DNA of 64,000 bases from NCBI RefSeq assembly GCF_023195535.1, contig NZ_JALPNF010000003.1, positions 124,001-188,000 on the forward strand. The letters are read 5' to 3'. The notes below the pieces were generated by a model. It searched no databases and had not been told where the DNA came from. It worked only from the letters and a program-made list of their open reading frames with translations. Of the stretch, positions 8,793-16,654 are shown in pieces. The position numbers and the translations under genes are program-made. This DNA is from Sphingomonas faeni. Its GTDB lineage: Bacteria > Pseudomonadota > Alphaproteobacteria > Sphingomonadales > Sphingomonadaceae. Position 1 is the stretch's first letter; every line of letters begins with the position of its first letter.

Positions 8793-8812
8793 TAAGTAAT
8801 GGCGTTTACTTA
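8793..8812 (-). promoter_or_regulatory. Probable MarR operator upstream of marR
   Basis: TAAGTAA-TGGCGT-TTACTTA is a perfect 7-bp inverted repeat with a 6-bp spacer, in the size range of MarR-family operators. It lies 8 bp upstream of the marR start, where a bound dimer would block transcription or initiation of the whole efflux operon. The surrounding 80 bp are AT-rich for this genome (including a run of six A), as expected of a promoter region, though no good -35/-10 pair is obvious. Confidence 0.7.
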
Positions 8813-8868
8813 TGCTGCAATGCGGAATCCGTAGATGACAAAAAAGTTAGGAAGGCTTGCGCCACCTC

Positions 8869-8951
8869 CGTCATCCTGACGAAAGTCAGGACCCAGAGCA
8901 AAGCAGGGCCGCGTTCCATTACCCTGGGTCCTGACTTTCGTCAGGATGACG
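8869..8951. repeat. Family A intergenic palindrome, copy 3
   Basis: Arms 8869-8895 and 8925-8951 are identical to those of copies 1 and 2, with a 29-base loop. It lies between marR, which is transcribed away to the left, and the 3' end of the dTMP kinase-like gene, so it could end the kinase transcript. Confidence 0.88.
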
Positions 8952-8986
8952 GGGGTGCGGCGGAGCGACTGATCGGACGGCGCGGG

Positions 8987-9646
8987 TCAGTCGAGCAGCG
9001 CGACGATCTCCGCGGCGATCTCTGCCGGTAACCGCGACGCACCGTCCGCTACGGTCGAAACGGTCGCCCACCGTCCGAGCAACCCAGCCTTCGCTATCGC
9101 GGTGTAGTTGGTCCTGACCCGGTCCTGCAGCCCGGTATCCGCTTCGTAGGCGTCGAACGCATCGTCGGTGTACGACCGCTTGCGCTTCTTCAGGATGAGT
9201 CCGCGGGCGATCTCGGCGGGCGTGTCCAGATAGACCGACAGGTCGGGCTTGGGCAGCGCGAACGACCCCGTCTCCAGGTCGGCGATCCACGCCATCATCG
9301 CATCGGCCTCGTCCGCTGGGACCTGCGCCGCCTGATACGCCATGTTCGAGGCGATGTAGCGATCGAACACCACGATGTCGTTCGCCGCCATCGTCGCCAG
9401 CAGGTGATCGCGCGACTCCATCCGGTCGAGCGCGTACAGCACCGCCGCCGCCTTTGGCGACGTGCCGCGCGGCAGCGTCCCCGCCAACATCGCGCCGAGC
9501 GCCCAGCCGCCGACCGTCTCGGTATAGCGCGGGAACGACACGACGTCGGCGGTGCGGCCGGCGACGCGCAATTGCTCGACGACTAATGCCGAAGCGGTGG
9601 CCTTGCCCGCGCCGTCGGCGCCTTCGATTGCCAGGAGGAAGCTCAT
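8987..9646 (-). CDS. tmk: dTMP kinase-like P-loop nucleoside monophosphate kinase
   Basis: A 219-residue thymidylate kinase-family protein expected to phosphorylate dTMP to dTDP. It has the P-loop EGADGAGKAT (residues 8-17), the DRYIASNMAYQAAQ substrate-binding motif (about 96-109), PDLSVYLDTP (about 134-143) and a basic lid, KKRKRSYTDDAF. The residue after the P-loop lysine is Ala instead of the usual Ser/Thr, with Thr one place later; Mycobacterium Tmk has a similar K-R-T variant, so activity is still plausible. The lid looks closer to actinobacterial or eukaryotic kinases than to E. coli Tmk, so this may be a second, divergent paralogue. Confidence 0.8.
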   Translation of the reverse strand: MSFLLAIEGADGAGKATASALVVEQLRVAGRTADVVSFPRYTETVGGWALGAMLAGTLPRGTSPKAAAVLYALDRMESRDHLLATMAANDIVVFDRYIASNMAYQAAQVPADEADAMMAWIADLETGSFALPKPDLSVYLDTPAEIARGLILKKRKRSYTDDAFDAYEADTGLQDRVRTNYTAIAKAGLLGRWATVSTVADGASRLPAEIAAEIVALLD

Positions 9647-9705
9647 GGGGGAGCCCTAGGACAGATCGATATCGGGTTTAAAGCAATCTTCGTCGTGATC
9701 CTCGT

Positions 9706-9796
9706 CATGCCGGACTGGTTCCGGCATCCACGGTGCCGCACAATCGATGGATTCGGTTCGCGGAACGGTGGACCCCGGAACCAGTCCGGGGTGACG
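9706..9796. repeat. Family I intergenic palindromic repeat
   Basis: An imperfect inverted repeat of about 90 bp whose left arm contains CGTCATGCCGGACTGGTTCC and whose right arm contains GGAACCAGTCCGGGGTGACG. A related half occurs at 17776-17820. It fills the gap between the 3' end of the mprF-like gene and the start of the dTMP kinase-like gene. Confidence 0.75.
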
Positions 9797-9816
9797 TAGG
9801 TGTGTGCGGGGACGTC

Positions 9817-12411
9817 TTACCGGCTCACCAAAGCCTGCAAATCGATCAGACCGCGCAGCAACGAAGTGCCGCCTGGCGAGGCGATGTAGCGCGGCGTCCA
9901 GTTCGGGCGGAACTTCTCCTTGTAGGCGCGCAGGCCGGCGAACCCGTAGAAGCGCTCGCCGTGGCGGAACAGGAACGCGGCGACCTTCGACCAGGTCGGC
10001 GACAGCCGCCGCGCCTCGATCCCGGACAGCGGTGCCATCCCGAGCGAGAAAGTGCGATAGCCATGCTCGTGGCCCCACAGCATCAGCCGCGTGAACAGGA
10101 AATCCATGCCCCCCTGCGGCATCGACTCGGCGTGGCGCATCAGGTCGACCGACAGCTCCTGCTTGTTCGGCGTGCCCCAGACATTGGCGAAGGCGACGAT
10201 GCGCCCGTCGATCCGCACCACCGCGCAGTCGAACTTCGCCATATACTCCGGCTCGAACCGGCCGACGCTGAACCGCTTCTCGGCGTGGTTCTTGTCGGCC
10301 AGCCACCATTCGGAGATCGTGTGCAATTCGGGCATGATCGCGGGCATCTCGGCGGCGGGGATGACCGCGAACTCGGCGCCGGCGCGCTCGGCGACGCGGC
10401 TCGCCTTGCGCACGCTGCGCATGTCGGGCGTGTCGAGCGTGAAGCCCTCCAGCTCGACGGTGGCTTCCTCGCCGTATTTGACGAGCTTCAGTCCCATCTC
10501 GATCGCGATCGGCACGATCCTGAGGCCGATCTGGTACAGCAGCAGCCGGCCCTGCGCGGCATCGGCGCGCGCGCGGATCGCCCAGAGAAGTTCGGACCAC
10601 GCCTCCGCAGGGCCGACCGGATCGCCGATCACGATCCAGCTCGCGCCCTTCACCTGGTACATCAGGAACGCGTCGCCGCTGTCCGACACCAGGAACCGCT
10701 TGTCGCCGGTAAAGGCCAGCATCGCGTCGGTGCGGTCGGCATGCGCGAGCGCCGCCTCGGCGACGTCGCGCGGCAGTTCGTCGTGGACCATCGGCACGGG
10801 TGCGGCCGCGAACAGCCGCCAGATCGCCGCGCCGATCAGCAACAGCCCGACCGCCAGGCTGGTGCGCAGGAAGCGCGAGGCGTTCGCGTCTGTCTCGAAC
10901 CGCCACCACAGATCACTCGAATAGCCGACATGGCGATAGGCGAAGAAGCCGATCAGCACCGACAGGCCGATCGCGGCGCCGACCCCGACCAGCCATTTGG
11001 GCGACAGCGGCTCCGCGGTCAGCCGCGTCCGGCGATAGAAGGCCGCCCGTGTCCATTGCAGCGCGGCGGCGGTGAGCACGAGCACGGTCGCCTCCTCGTA
11101 ATCGAGGCCCTTGGCGATCGACAGCAGCGTCCCCGCGACCAGCAACAACCGCGCCGCCCAGAACGCACCGTCGAGCCGCCGGTACAGCCCGAGCGCGACG
11201 AACAGCAGCATGACGCCGACGAGGCTCGCCGCGACATGCGCCATCTCGCTGATCGGCAGCGGCAGGACGCTCGCCAGTATGTCCATCCGGCCCGGCGCGG
11301 CGGGCAGCGCGCCCGAGACGAGCAGCATCGCGCCGCACAGGAAGACCAGCACGCCCAGCAGCAACGGCGCCAGCGGCAGCGCGATCGCCAGTGGATCGGT
11401 GCCGCGACGCTCCTGTACGGCGGTGCGGTCGCGACGGCGCCATTGCCGGCCCTCGTGAAACGCGAGCAATACCGCCGCCAGGATCAGCGGCGCGACGTAA
11501 TAGATGATCCGATAGGCGAGCAGGGCTGCGAGGATCGTCGCGTTGTTCTGCGGCATCGTCGCGATGATCACCGCCTCGAACACGCCGAGCCCGCCCGGCA
11601 CATGGCTGATCAACGCGACCACGATCGCCACCGCATAGCCGAGGAACAGCACCGGATAGAGATCGGGCGAGGCACCCGGCAACAGCACGAACAGCGCTGC
11701 GCTCGCCGCGGCGAGGTCGACCGTCGAGACCAGCACGAGCGCCAGCGCCTGCCGTGCATTGGGCAAGGGCAGGCGCCAGCCGAACAGCCCGATCGCCCCG
11801 CCGCGGCGATACCGCAGGACGATCGCCAGCATCGCCAGCGGGATCGCGATGCCGATCGATCGCTCCAGCAGCGGCGGCATGGTCCAGCGGACGATCGGCA
11901 GCATGCCGGGATGCAGCGCCATCGACAGGCAGGCGACGGTGATCACGCCCGCCCAGAACGTCACGCCGGCGATCAGGACGACGCGCGCGACGGCGGCTTC
12001 GTCGAGGCCAGCGCGACTGTAGACCCGGTAGCGCGCGGAGCCGCCGGTCAGCATCGCGAGGCCGAGATTGTGGCTGATCGTGTAGCTGGTGAACGAGGCG
12101 ACCGCCGCGGTGCGCCACGGCAGCGGGTGGCCGATCACCCGGAGCGCGATCGTGTCGTAGAAGGTGAGCGCGATGTAGCTGACGATCGTCAGCGCGATCG
12201 ACGCGGACAATTCGGGCCAGCCGAGTGCCGCGAACGCCGCGCGGACCTCCGACAGGCGGATCTCCGCGGTGAGCTTGTGGATCGCCGCGAAGCCGAGCAC
12301 CGCGACCACCAGTACCGCGAGCGCGATCAGCGTGCCGCGGCGATGCGCGATCCAGTCGCGGATCCGGGCCAAGTCGCGGATCCGGGCTACCCGCGTCAAC
12401 CGCGTCGCCAC
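9817..12411 (-). CDS. mprF: Phosphatidylglycerol lysyltransferase, MprF/LpiA family
   Basis: An 864-residue two-part membrane enzyme. The N-terminal part (about 25-530) holds the flippase-type helices, with motifs such as SYTISHNLGLAMLTGGSARYRVY. The C-terminal part (about 560-850) is the DUF2156 GNAT-like domain that moves an aminoacyl group, usually lysine from Lys-tRNA, to phosphatidylglycerol. The product neutralises membrane charge and protects against cationic peptides and acid. The GTG at 12411 overlaps the upstream DUF2147 gene by 16 bp; the frame stays open further upstream but only as a shadow. It forms an operon with an AcvB/VirJ homologue, as in Rhizobium and Agrobacterium. Lysine as substrate is inferred from the family. 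Confidence 0.88.
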   Translation of the reverse strand: MATRLTRVARIRDLARIRDWIAHRRGTLIALAVLVVAVLGFAAIHKLTAEIRLSEVRAAFAALGWPELSASIALTIVSYIALTFYDTIALRVIGHPLPWRTAAVASFTSYTISHNLGLAMLTGGSARYRVYSRAGLDEAAVARVVLIAGVTFWAGVITVACLSMALHPGMLPIVRWTMPPLLERSIGIAIPLAMLAIVLRYRRGGAIGLFGWRLPLPNARQALALVLVSTVDLAAASAALFVLLPGASPDLYPVLFLGYAVAIVVALISHVPGGLGVFEAVIIATMPQNNATILAALLAYRIIYYVAPLILAAVLLAFHEGRQWRRRDRTAVQERRGTDPLAIALPLAPLLLGVLVFLCGAMLLVSGALPAAPGRMDILASVLPLPISEMAHVAASLVGVMLLFVALGLYRRLDGAFWAARLLLVAGTLLSIAKGLDYEEATVLVLTAAALQWTRAAFYRRTRLTAEPLSPKWLVGVGAAIGLSVLIGFFAYRHVGYSSDLWWRFETDANASRFLRTSLAVGLLLIGAAIWRLFAAAPVPMVHDELPRDVAEAALAHADRTDAMLAFTGDKRFLVSDSGDAFLMYQVKGASWIVIGDPVGPAEAWSELLWAIRARADAAQGRLLLYQIGLRIVPIAIEMGLKLVKYGEEATVELEGFTLDTPDMRSVRKASRVAERAGAEFAVIPAAEMPAIMPELHTISEWWLADKNHAEKRFSVGRFEPEYMAKFDCAVVRIDGRIVAFANVWGTPNKQELSVDLMRHAESMPQGGMDFLFTRLMLWGHEHGYRTFSLGMAPLSGIEARRLSPTWSKVAAFLFRHGERFYGFAGLRAYKEKFRPNWTPRYIASPGGTSLLRGLIDLQALVSR

Positions 12412-12812
12412 GTCTGCGTCTTGCACAGGAAGCCGCCGATCAGGCACCCCTTCACGTCGATCGTGTTCGCGTCGACCAGCGTCAGCGTCGATCCGAAGGT
12501 GCGCCCCATGTCGGGCACGAAGATCTGCCCGGACCATCGATTGCGACCGTTCGGGCGGTATTCGCGGAGCAATGCCGTGCCGATTAGCTTGGGCGTGCCG
12601 CCATCGCGCGCGTCGGCCTGTGCCCCGTCGTCGGCGCGAACGACCCAGCCGCAGAGTTTGCTGCCGCCGGTCTTGTCGGGGCAGGCACCGGTCTTCACCG
12701 CGACGCTGTTCTTCGGATTATGCCAGACGCCTTCCACCGGGAAAGTCGGAGCGGGGGAAGCGGGAGCGGGGCTGCCCGCGGCCATCGCGAGCGCCATCAG
12801 TGCAGCAACCAT
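12396..12812 (-). CDS. DUF2147 secreted protein
   Basis: A 138-residue protein with an N-terminal signal-like region (MVAALMALAMAAGSPA) and the DUF2147 pattern: GVWHNPKNSVAV near the start, then LCGWVV, and RYSGQIF-like and GCLxGG-like segments (here RWSGQIFVPD and VKGCLIGGFLC). DUF2147 proteins are periplasmic beta proteins of unknown function. The start ATG at 12812 is chosen for the signal peptide; the longer frame to 12917 overlaps acvB. The gene lies between acvB and mprF, starting 10 bp after acvB and overlapping mprF, so it may work in the same lipid pathway. Confidence 0.8.
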   Translation of the reverse strand: MVAALMALAMAAGSPAPASPAPTFPVEGVWHNPKNSVAVKTGACPDKTGGSKLCGWVVRADDGAQADARDGGTPKLIGTALLREYRPNGRNRWSGQIFVPDMGRTFGSTLTLVDANTIDVKGCLIGGFLCKTQTWRRG

Positions 12813-12822
12813 CGGTCGATCC

Positions 12823-13536
12823 TCAATCCGCGAATACGAACCGCGATAGCACGTCGTAGAGCGCATCGGCGTCGCGGTGAAGCGGGTGTCCGCCGGGCAG
12901 GGCGACCCGCCGTGCATTGGCCTGGGTCAGCAACGGACACAGGCTCTCGGCCTCTTCGACGCCCTGCACGCACAGCAGCGGCGCCCAGGTGAGACGGCGT
13001 GCGGTCGGCAGCGCATCGGTGGTCGGCGTCCAGTAATCGAACACTTCGTTCGGGGACGCGCGGAACTGGACGGTGTTCTCGGGCACGATCAGCGCGACCT
13101 TGGCGATCTTCGCGCGCAGGTCGGGGGCGAGGTCGACCAGTCCGACGTGCAGCATGTCCGCGCCAAACGACTGGCCGATCAGCACGACCCGGTCGGTCTG
13201 CCCGAACCGCAGCGCCCGCTGTTCGGCGCGGGCGATCAGCGTCGTGATGTCCGCCGGCGTGCGCGTCCGGCGCAGATAGGTGAGCGTGTTGACCGCGACC
13301 ACCGGCACGCCGTCCGCCGCTAGCCGCCGCGCGATCTGCGGCGCCATGCCGATCTTGTAGCCGAGATCGCCGGTCAGCAGGACCGCGGCGAACGGGCGGC
13401 GGGACTTTGCCGGGGTCGTGATGGCGGAGACGTCGGTGAACAGCGGGCCACCGAAATAGCCGAGCCAGCCCATGAAACCGGTCGCGCCGATTGCGAGCAC
13501 GGCAAAAGCGAGCAACGATCGTCGAAACCACGTCAT
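12823..13536 (-). CDS. AcvB/VirJ-family alpha/beta hydrolase
   Basis: A 237-residue protein with an N-terminal membrane anchor or signal (MTWFRRSLLAFAVLAIGATG) and one VirJ-type alpha/beta-hydrolase domain. It shows the nucleophile elbow GQSFG (near residue 127), the family stretch LTGDLGYKIG near residue 57 and a late GGHPLHRD histidine. Agrobacterium AcvB, its longer relative, hydrolyses lysyl-phosphatidylglycerol and is encoded beside lpiA. Here it heads a three-gene operon with DUF2147 and mprF, so the probable role is to balance the lysyl-lipid pool. It has a single domain, like VirJ, whereas AcvB is about twice as long. Confidence 0.82.
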   Translation of the reverse strand: MTWFRRSLLAFAVLAIGATGFMGWLGYFGGPLFTDVSAITTPAKSRRPFAAVLLTGDLGYKIGMAPQIARRLAADGVPVVAVNTLTYLRRTRTPADITTLIARAEQRALRFGQTDRVVLIGQSFGADMLHVGLVDLAPDLRAKIAKVALIVPENTVQFRASPNEVFDYWTPTTDALPTARRLTWAPLLCVQGVEEAESLCPLLTQANARRVALPGGHPLHRDADALYDVLSRFVFAD

Positions 13537-13652
13537 TCGCAACCGATTGCGCCAAGTCGGATGATCGGCAGGTGGAGCAGGGATGACGTTTTCGTCACCC
13601 TGCTGCTCTGCGCTGTATTCCGCCCCGTGCTGAAATGCCGGACTGAGAGGCC

Positions 13653-13756
13653 CCACCCCGGCGAAGGCCGGGGCCCAATTGGAAAGGTGGTAGTAACAGC
13701 GCTCTGTGCCCCGTTATCGCCGCCCCCCAATTGGGCCCCGGCCTTCGCCGGGGTGG
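13653..13756. repeat. Family B intergenic palindrome, copy 1
   Basis: The arms CCACCCCGGCGAAGGCCGGG... and its complement (to 13756) flank a loop of about 45 bases that contains GTAGTAAC. The same arms and a related loop occur at 51974-52079 and 29331-29443. It lies in the 305-bp gap between acvB (transcribed leftwards) and the end of the chorismate mutase gene. Apart from this element and a short symmetric GTAGATATTCTCTAC at 13805-13819, the gap holds nothing I can identify. Confidence 0.88.
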
Positions 13757-13841
13757 TAACTTTGGTTGAGGGCGTCAAATTCGTCAAAGCGGTAAGCTTG
13801 AGGGGTAGATATTCTCTACGCCTGGCTGATTGCCCCGCCCG

Positions 13842-14129
13842 TCAATCCGGATCGTGCGCCAACCGCTCATGATGCCGAATCACCTCGTCGATGATGAAGC
13901 GCAGGAATTTCTCCGAAAACTCGGGGTCGAGCTGTGCCTCCGCCGCCAGATGCCGCAATCGCGCGATCTGGCGTTCCTCGCGGCCGGGATCGGCCGGCGG
14001 CAGGCCGTGCGTAGCCTTGTGCCGGCCGACCGCCTGGGTCACCTTGAAGCGCTCGGCGAGCATGTGGATCAGCGCCGCATCGATATTGTCGATGCTCTGG
14101 CGGTATCCGTTGAGCAGATCGTCAGCCAT
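13842..14129 (-). CDS. Chorismate mutase (AroQ type)
   Basis: A 95-residue all-helical AroQ-class mutase that converts chorismate to prephenate for phenylalanine and tyrosine synthesis. Helix 1 (GYRQSIDNIDAALIHMLAER) carries the usual I-D-x-x-D/I-x-x-L-L pattern and the active-site Arg. KVTQAVGRHKA and PGREERQI follow, matching the conserved Lys and Arg-Glu positions. The ATG at 14129 has an AAAGGG ribosome-binding site. The longer frame to 14171 starts MPAKGAP and is less likely. It is divergent from the polyprenyl synthase gene, with 109 bp between. Confidence 0.9.
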   Translation of the reverse strand: MADDLLNGYRQSIDNIDAALIHMLAERFKVTQAVGRHKATHGLPPADPGREERQIARLRHLAAEAQLDPEFSEKFLRFIIDEVIRHHERLAHDPD

Positions 14130-14238
14130 CCACGCACCCTTTCGTTGGTTCGGCGCGCCTTTTGCGGGCATGGGTCGCGAACGGCAAGGGGCACCAAGGG
14201 TTGCTTTGCAGGGGCATAGGCGTCAGAGGCTCGGAGAG

Positions 14239-15267
14239 ATGAGCGCCACCGTCCACCGCCTCGAAACCCTACGTCCCAATCCCGAGTCACAGCCCTCGCT
14301 GGACCCGATGGTCAAGCTCGTCACCGGCGATATGGACCAGGTCAATGCGGTGATCCGCGGCCGGATGGAGTCGGAAATCCCGCTGATCCCCGAACTGGCC
14401 GGTCACCTGATTGCTGGCGGCGGCAAGCGGATGCGGCCGATGCTGACGCTCGCGAGTGCGCGGCTGATCGACTATTCGGGGACGCAGCATCACCTGCTCG
14501 CCGCCGCGGTCGAGTTCATTCACACCGCGACTTTGCTCCACGACGACGTCGTCGACGGCTCGGACCTGCGCCGGGGCAAGCGCACCGCCAACATCATCTG
14601 GGGCAACCCGGCAAGCGTGCTGGTCGGCGATTTCCTGTTCAGTCGCAGCTTCGAACTGATGGTCGAGGCCGGTAGCCTCAAGGCGCTCAAAATCCTGTCC
14701 TCGACCAGCGCGGTGATCGCCGAGGGCGAGGTGAACCAGCTCACCGCCGCGCGCCGCGTCGATCTCGGCGAGGAGCGCTACCTCGACATCATCGGCGCGA
14801 AGACCGCCGCGCTGTTCGCCGCGGCCTGCCGGATTTCGGCGGTCGTCGCCGAGCGTCCCGAAGCGGAGGAAGCCGCGCTCGACGCGTATGGCCGCAACCT
14901 CGGCATCGCGTTCCAGCTGGTCGACGATGCGATCGATTACGTCTCGGACGCGGACACGATGGGCAAGGACGCGGGCGACGACTTCCGCGAGGGGAAAATG
15001 ACGCTCCCCGTGATCCTGGCGTATGCGCGCGGCTCGGCCGAGGATCGCGCATTCTGGAAGGACGCGGTCGAAGGACGCCGCGACAGCGACGCCGACCTGC
15101 AACACGCGGTTCGCCTAATCCGCTCGACCCGCGCGATCGACGACACGTTCGCGAGGGCCCGCCATTATGGCCAGCGCGCGATCGACTCGATCGGCGGCTT
15201 CGCGAACGGGGACGCCAAGGACGCGATGGTCGAGGCCGTCGAATTCGCGGTAGCGCGCGCCTACTGA
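14239..15267 (+). CDS. ispB: Polyprenyl diphosphate synthase (octa-/decaprenyl, IspB type)
   Basis: A 342-residue trans-prenyltransferase that elongates farnesyl diphosphate with isopentenyl diphosphate to make the ubiquinone side chain; sphingomonads mainly use Q-10, so decaprenyl is the likely product. It has GGGKRMRPML (about 54), the first aspartate-rich motif LLHDDVVDGSDLRRG (DDxxD, about 98), and the second motif FQLVDDAIDY (about 232) followed by KDAGDDFREGKMTLP. The ATG at 14239 has a GGAG site 5 bp upstream; the frame upstream runs antisense through the chorismate mutase gene and is discarded. Confidence 0.93.
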   Translation: MSATVHRLETLRPNPESQPSLDPMVKLVTGDMDQVNAVIRGRMESEIPLIPELAGHLIAGGGKRMRPMLTLASARLIDYSGTQHHLLAAAVEFIHTATLLHDDVVDGSDLRRGKRTANIIWGNPASVLVGDFLFSRSFELMVEAGSLKALKILSSTSAVIAEGEVNQLTAARRVDLGEERYLDIIGAKTAALFAAACRISAVVAERPEAEEAALDAYGRNLGIAFQLVDDAIDYVSDADTMGKDAGDDFREGKMTLPVILAYARGSAEDRAFWKDAVEGRRDSDADLQHAVRLIRSTRAIDDTFARARHYGQRAIDSIGGFANGDAKDAMVEAVEFAVARAY

Positions 15268-15275
15268 ACACTTCC

Positions 15276-15345
15276 GTTCGGCCCGAGCGAAGTCGAAGGG
15301 TCCGTCCAACGCGCAGGTGCTTCGACTTCGCTCAGCACGAACGGG
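15276..15345. repeat. Family G intergenic palindrome
   Basis: CGTTCGGCCCGAGCGAAGTC... at 15276 is mirrored by CTTCGACTTCGCTCAGCACG ending near 15345, giving a hairpin with a loop of about 20 bases just after the polyprenyl synthase stop. It is unrelated in sequence to the other families and appears once in this window. It may end or stabilise the ispB transcript. Confidence 0.75.
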
Positions 15346-15386
15346 CTTGGAACGGGATCGTGAAGCGCGCTCATCCAGACATAAAA

Positions 15387-15412
15387 ACGGCGGCCGATCG
15401 CTCGGCCGCCGT
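15387..15412 (-). terminator. Rho-independent terminator of the glycine-zipper gene
   Basis: An 11-bp perfect stem (ACGGCGGCCGA / TCGGCCGCCGT, loop TCGC) is followed on the minus strand by a run of five T, about 27 bp after the stop codon of the glycine-zipper gene. Confidence 0.8.
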
Positions 15413-15438
15413 CGTCATTCTTAAACCCGGTTAAAGGC

Positions 15439-15858
15439 TCAGCGGCACTTCACGTTGCCGCGATCGACCGACCGGCCGAGCAACGCGCCACCACCGGCAC
15501 CCGCCAGCGTACCGAGCGTACCGCCACCGATCAGGTTCGCCAGCACACCGCCACCCAGGGCGCCGATCACCAGACCGGTCGTGCCGTCATTGCGCTTGCA
15601 ATACGCACGACCATCCTTGCCACGATAGATACGGTCGTTGCGGCCAAGGCGACGCTCGCGATAATTGCCGTTCTGATAGCTGCGCGACGGATCCCAGTTG
15701 CGATCGTCACCACGCCAGTTGCGATCGTTTCCGCGGCGGTCGTTGCGATCGTTGCGGTCACGACGATCGTCGTTACGCTGCGCGGTTGCTGCCGTCGGCA
15801 TCATCGCCGGGGCCGCAACAGCGACGGACATCAGCGCGGCGATAAGATGCTTCTTCAT
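15439..15858 (-). CDS. Glycine-zipper periplasmic or outer-membrane protein with Asp/Arg/Asn-rich spacer
   Basis: A 139-residue protein with a clear signal peptide (MKKHLIAALMSVAVAAPAMM, cleavage near ATA-Q27). An unusual polar segment of about 50 residues follows, built from Asp, Arg and Asn (DRRDRNDRNDRRGNDRNW) with Trp/Tyr, then a glycine-zipper stretch (about residues 95-130: IGALGGGVLANLIGGG, LAGAGGGALLG). The ATG at 15858 has an excellent AGGAG site 7 bp upstream; a longer frame is ignored. Glycine-zipper proteins sit in or on the envelope and can oligomerise. The function of this one is unknown. It has its own terminator and seems monocistronic. Confidence 0.85.
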   Translation of the reverse strand: MKKHLIAALMSVAVAAPAMMPTAATAQRNDDRRDRNDRNDRRGNDRNWRGDDRNWDPSRSYQNGNYRERRLGRNDRIYRGKDGRAYCKRNDGTTGLVIGALGGGVLANLIGGGTLGTLAGAGGGALLGRSVDRGNVKCR

Positions 15859-15981
15859 GAATTCACTCCTGATCTGTGCAAGGATAACCTGCATCATGCC
15901 GATAAAGTTCATTCCGGTGCACGGCATCCGGACCGGCGCATGGGCTTGCAACGATCCGCGCTGGTCGATAGCCCTCGCCGC

Positions 15982-16629
15982 ATGAAGGTCGAAGGCAGCT
16001 ATAGCGATCACGGGTTCGCGCATATTCAAGGACTTGTACCGGTAGAGGTAACCGATGCATTCCTCCGCCGGTTGAAACAGGATCTCGGATTGGCGAGTGT
16101 CGACCTGAGCACGGTCACGCAGCATCCCAATCTGCTCAAGCGCCCCGCGTTCGAAGTCTATGGCCGACAATATCCGCCGATGCTGCAGTTTCTCTGGGGG
16201 CTGACGCCGATCGTCAGCCAGCTCGTCGGACGCGAACTGTTACCGACCTATGATTACTTCCGGGTCTACCGCGAGGGTGACGTCTGTATGGTGCATTCGG
16301 ATCGGCTGGCGTGCGAACACAGCCTCTCGCTGACGCTCGACTACAGCGACGGTGCGCCGTGGGATCTTGAGGTCGGCACGCAGCGAACCGATCCGAGCGC
16401 ACGCGTTACCGATGACTTCGGCAAGGAGCCGCATGCCGCGATCACGATGGAGGTTGGCGATGCGGTTCTCTACCAGGGCGTGCATCACCGCCACGGTCGC
16501 ATGACGCCGAACCCGAACGGCTGGTCGGCGCATCTCTTCCTGCACTGGGTCGACCGCGAGGGACCTTATCGCGATCAGGCACTGGAAGGGGAAACCAGCC
16601 GCGCAAAGGCCGATTTCCACTTCGTCTAA
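15982..16629 (+). CDS. 2OG-Fe(II) oxygenase-like protein of unknown substrate
   Basis: A 215-residue soluble protein. HSD (about residue 111, in CMVHSDRLACEHSLSLTLDYSDG) and a later HHRHGRM (about 172) fit the HxD...H iron-binding triad of the double-stranded beta-helix oxygenases, and GDAVLYQG, just before the distal His, is typical of that fold. No usual Arg for 2-oxoglutarate is obvious, so cofactor and reaction are unknown. The start is uncertain: the ATG at 15982 has no clear ribosome-binding site, and the ATG at 15940 in the same frame is an alternative. It is divergent from the glycine-zipper gene and convergent with the CDF transporter. Confidence 0.65.
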   Translation: MKVEGSYSDHGFAHIQGLVPVEVTDAFLRRLKQDLGLASVDLSTVTQHPNLLKRPAFEVYGRQYPPMLQFLWGLTPIVSQLVGRELLPTYDYFRVYREGDVCMVHSDRLACEHSLSLTLDYSDGAPWDLEVGTQRTDPSARVTDDFGKEPHAAITMEVGDAVLYQGVHHRHGRMTPNPNGWSAHLFLHWVDREGPYRDQALEGETSRAKADFHFV

Positions 16630-16654
16630 AGCGTCGCGTCGTTCGAAGCGCGCA

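Noticed and set aside
9733..12849. A 1038-codon plus-strand frame.
   Set aside because: It is antisense to mprF and rich in Arg, His and Gln without motifs, as expected of a GC-rich shadow.
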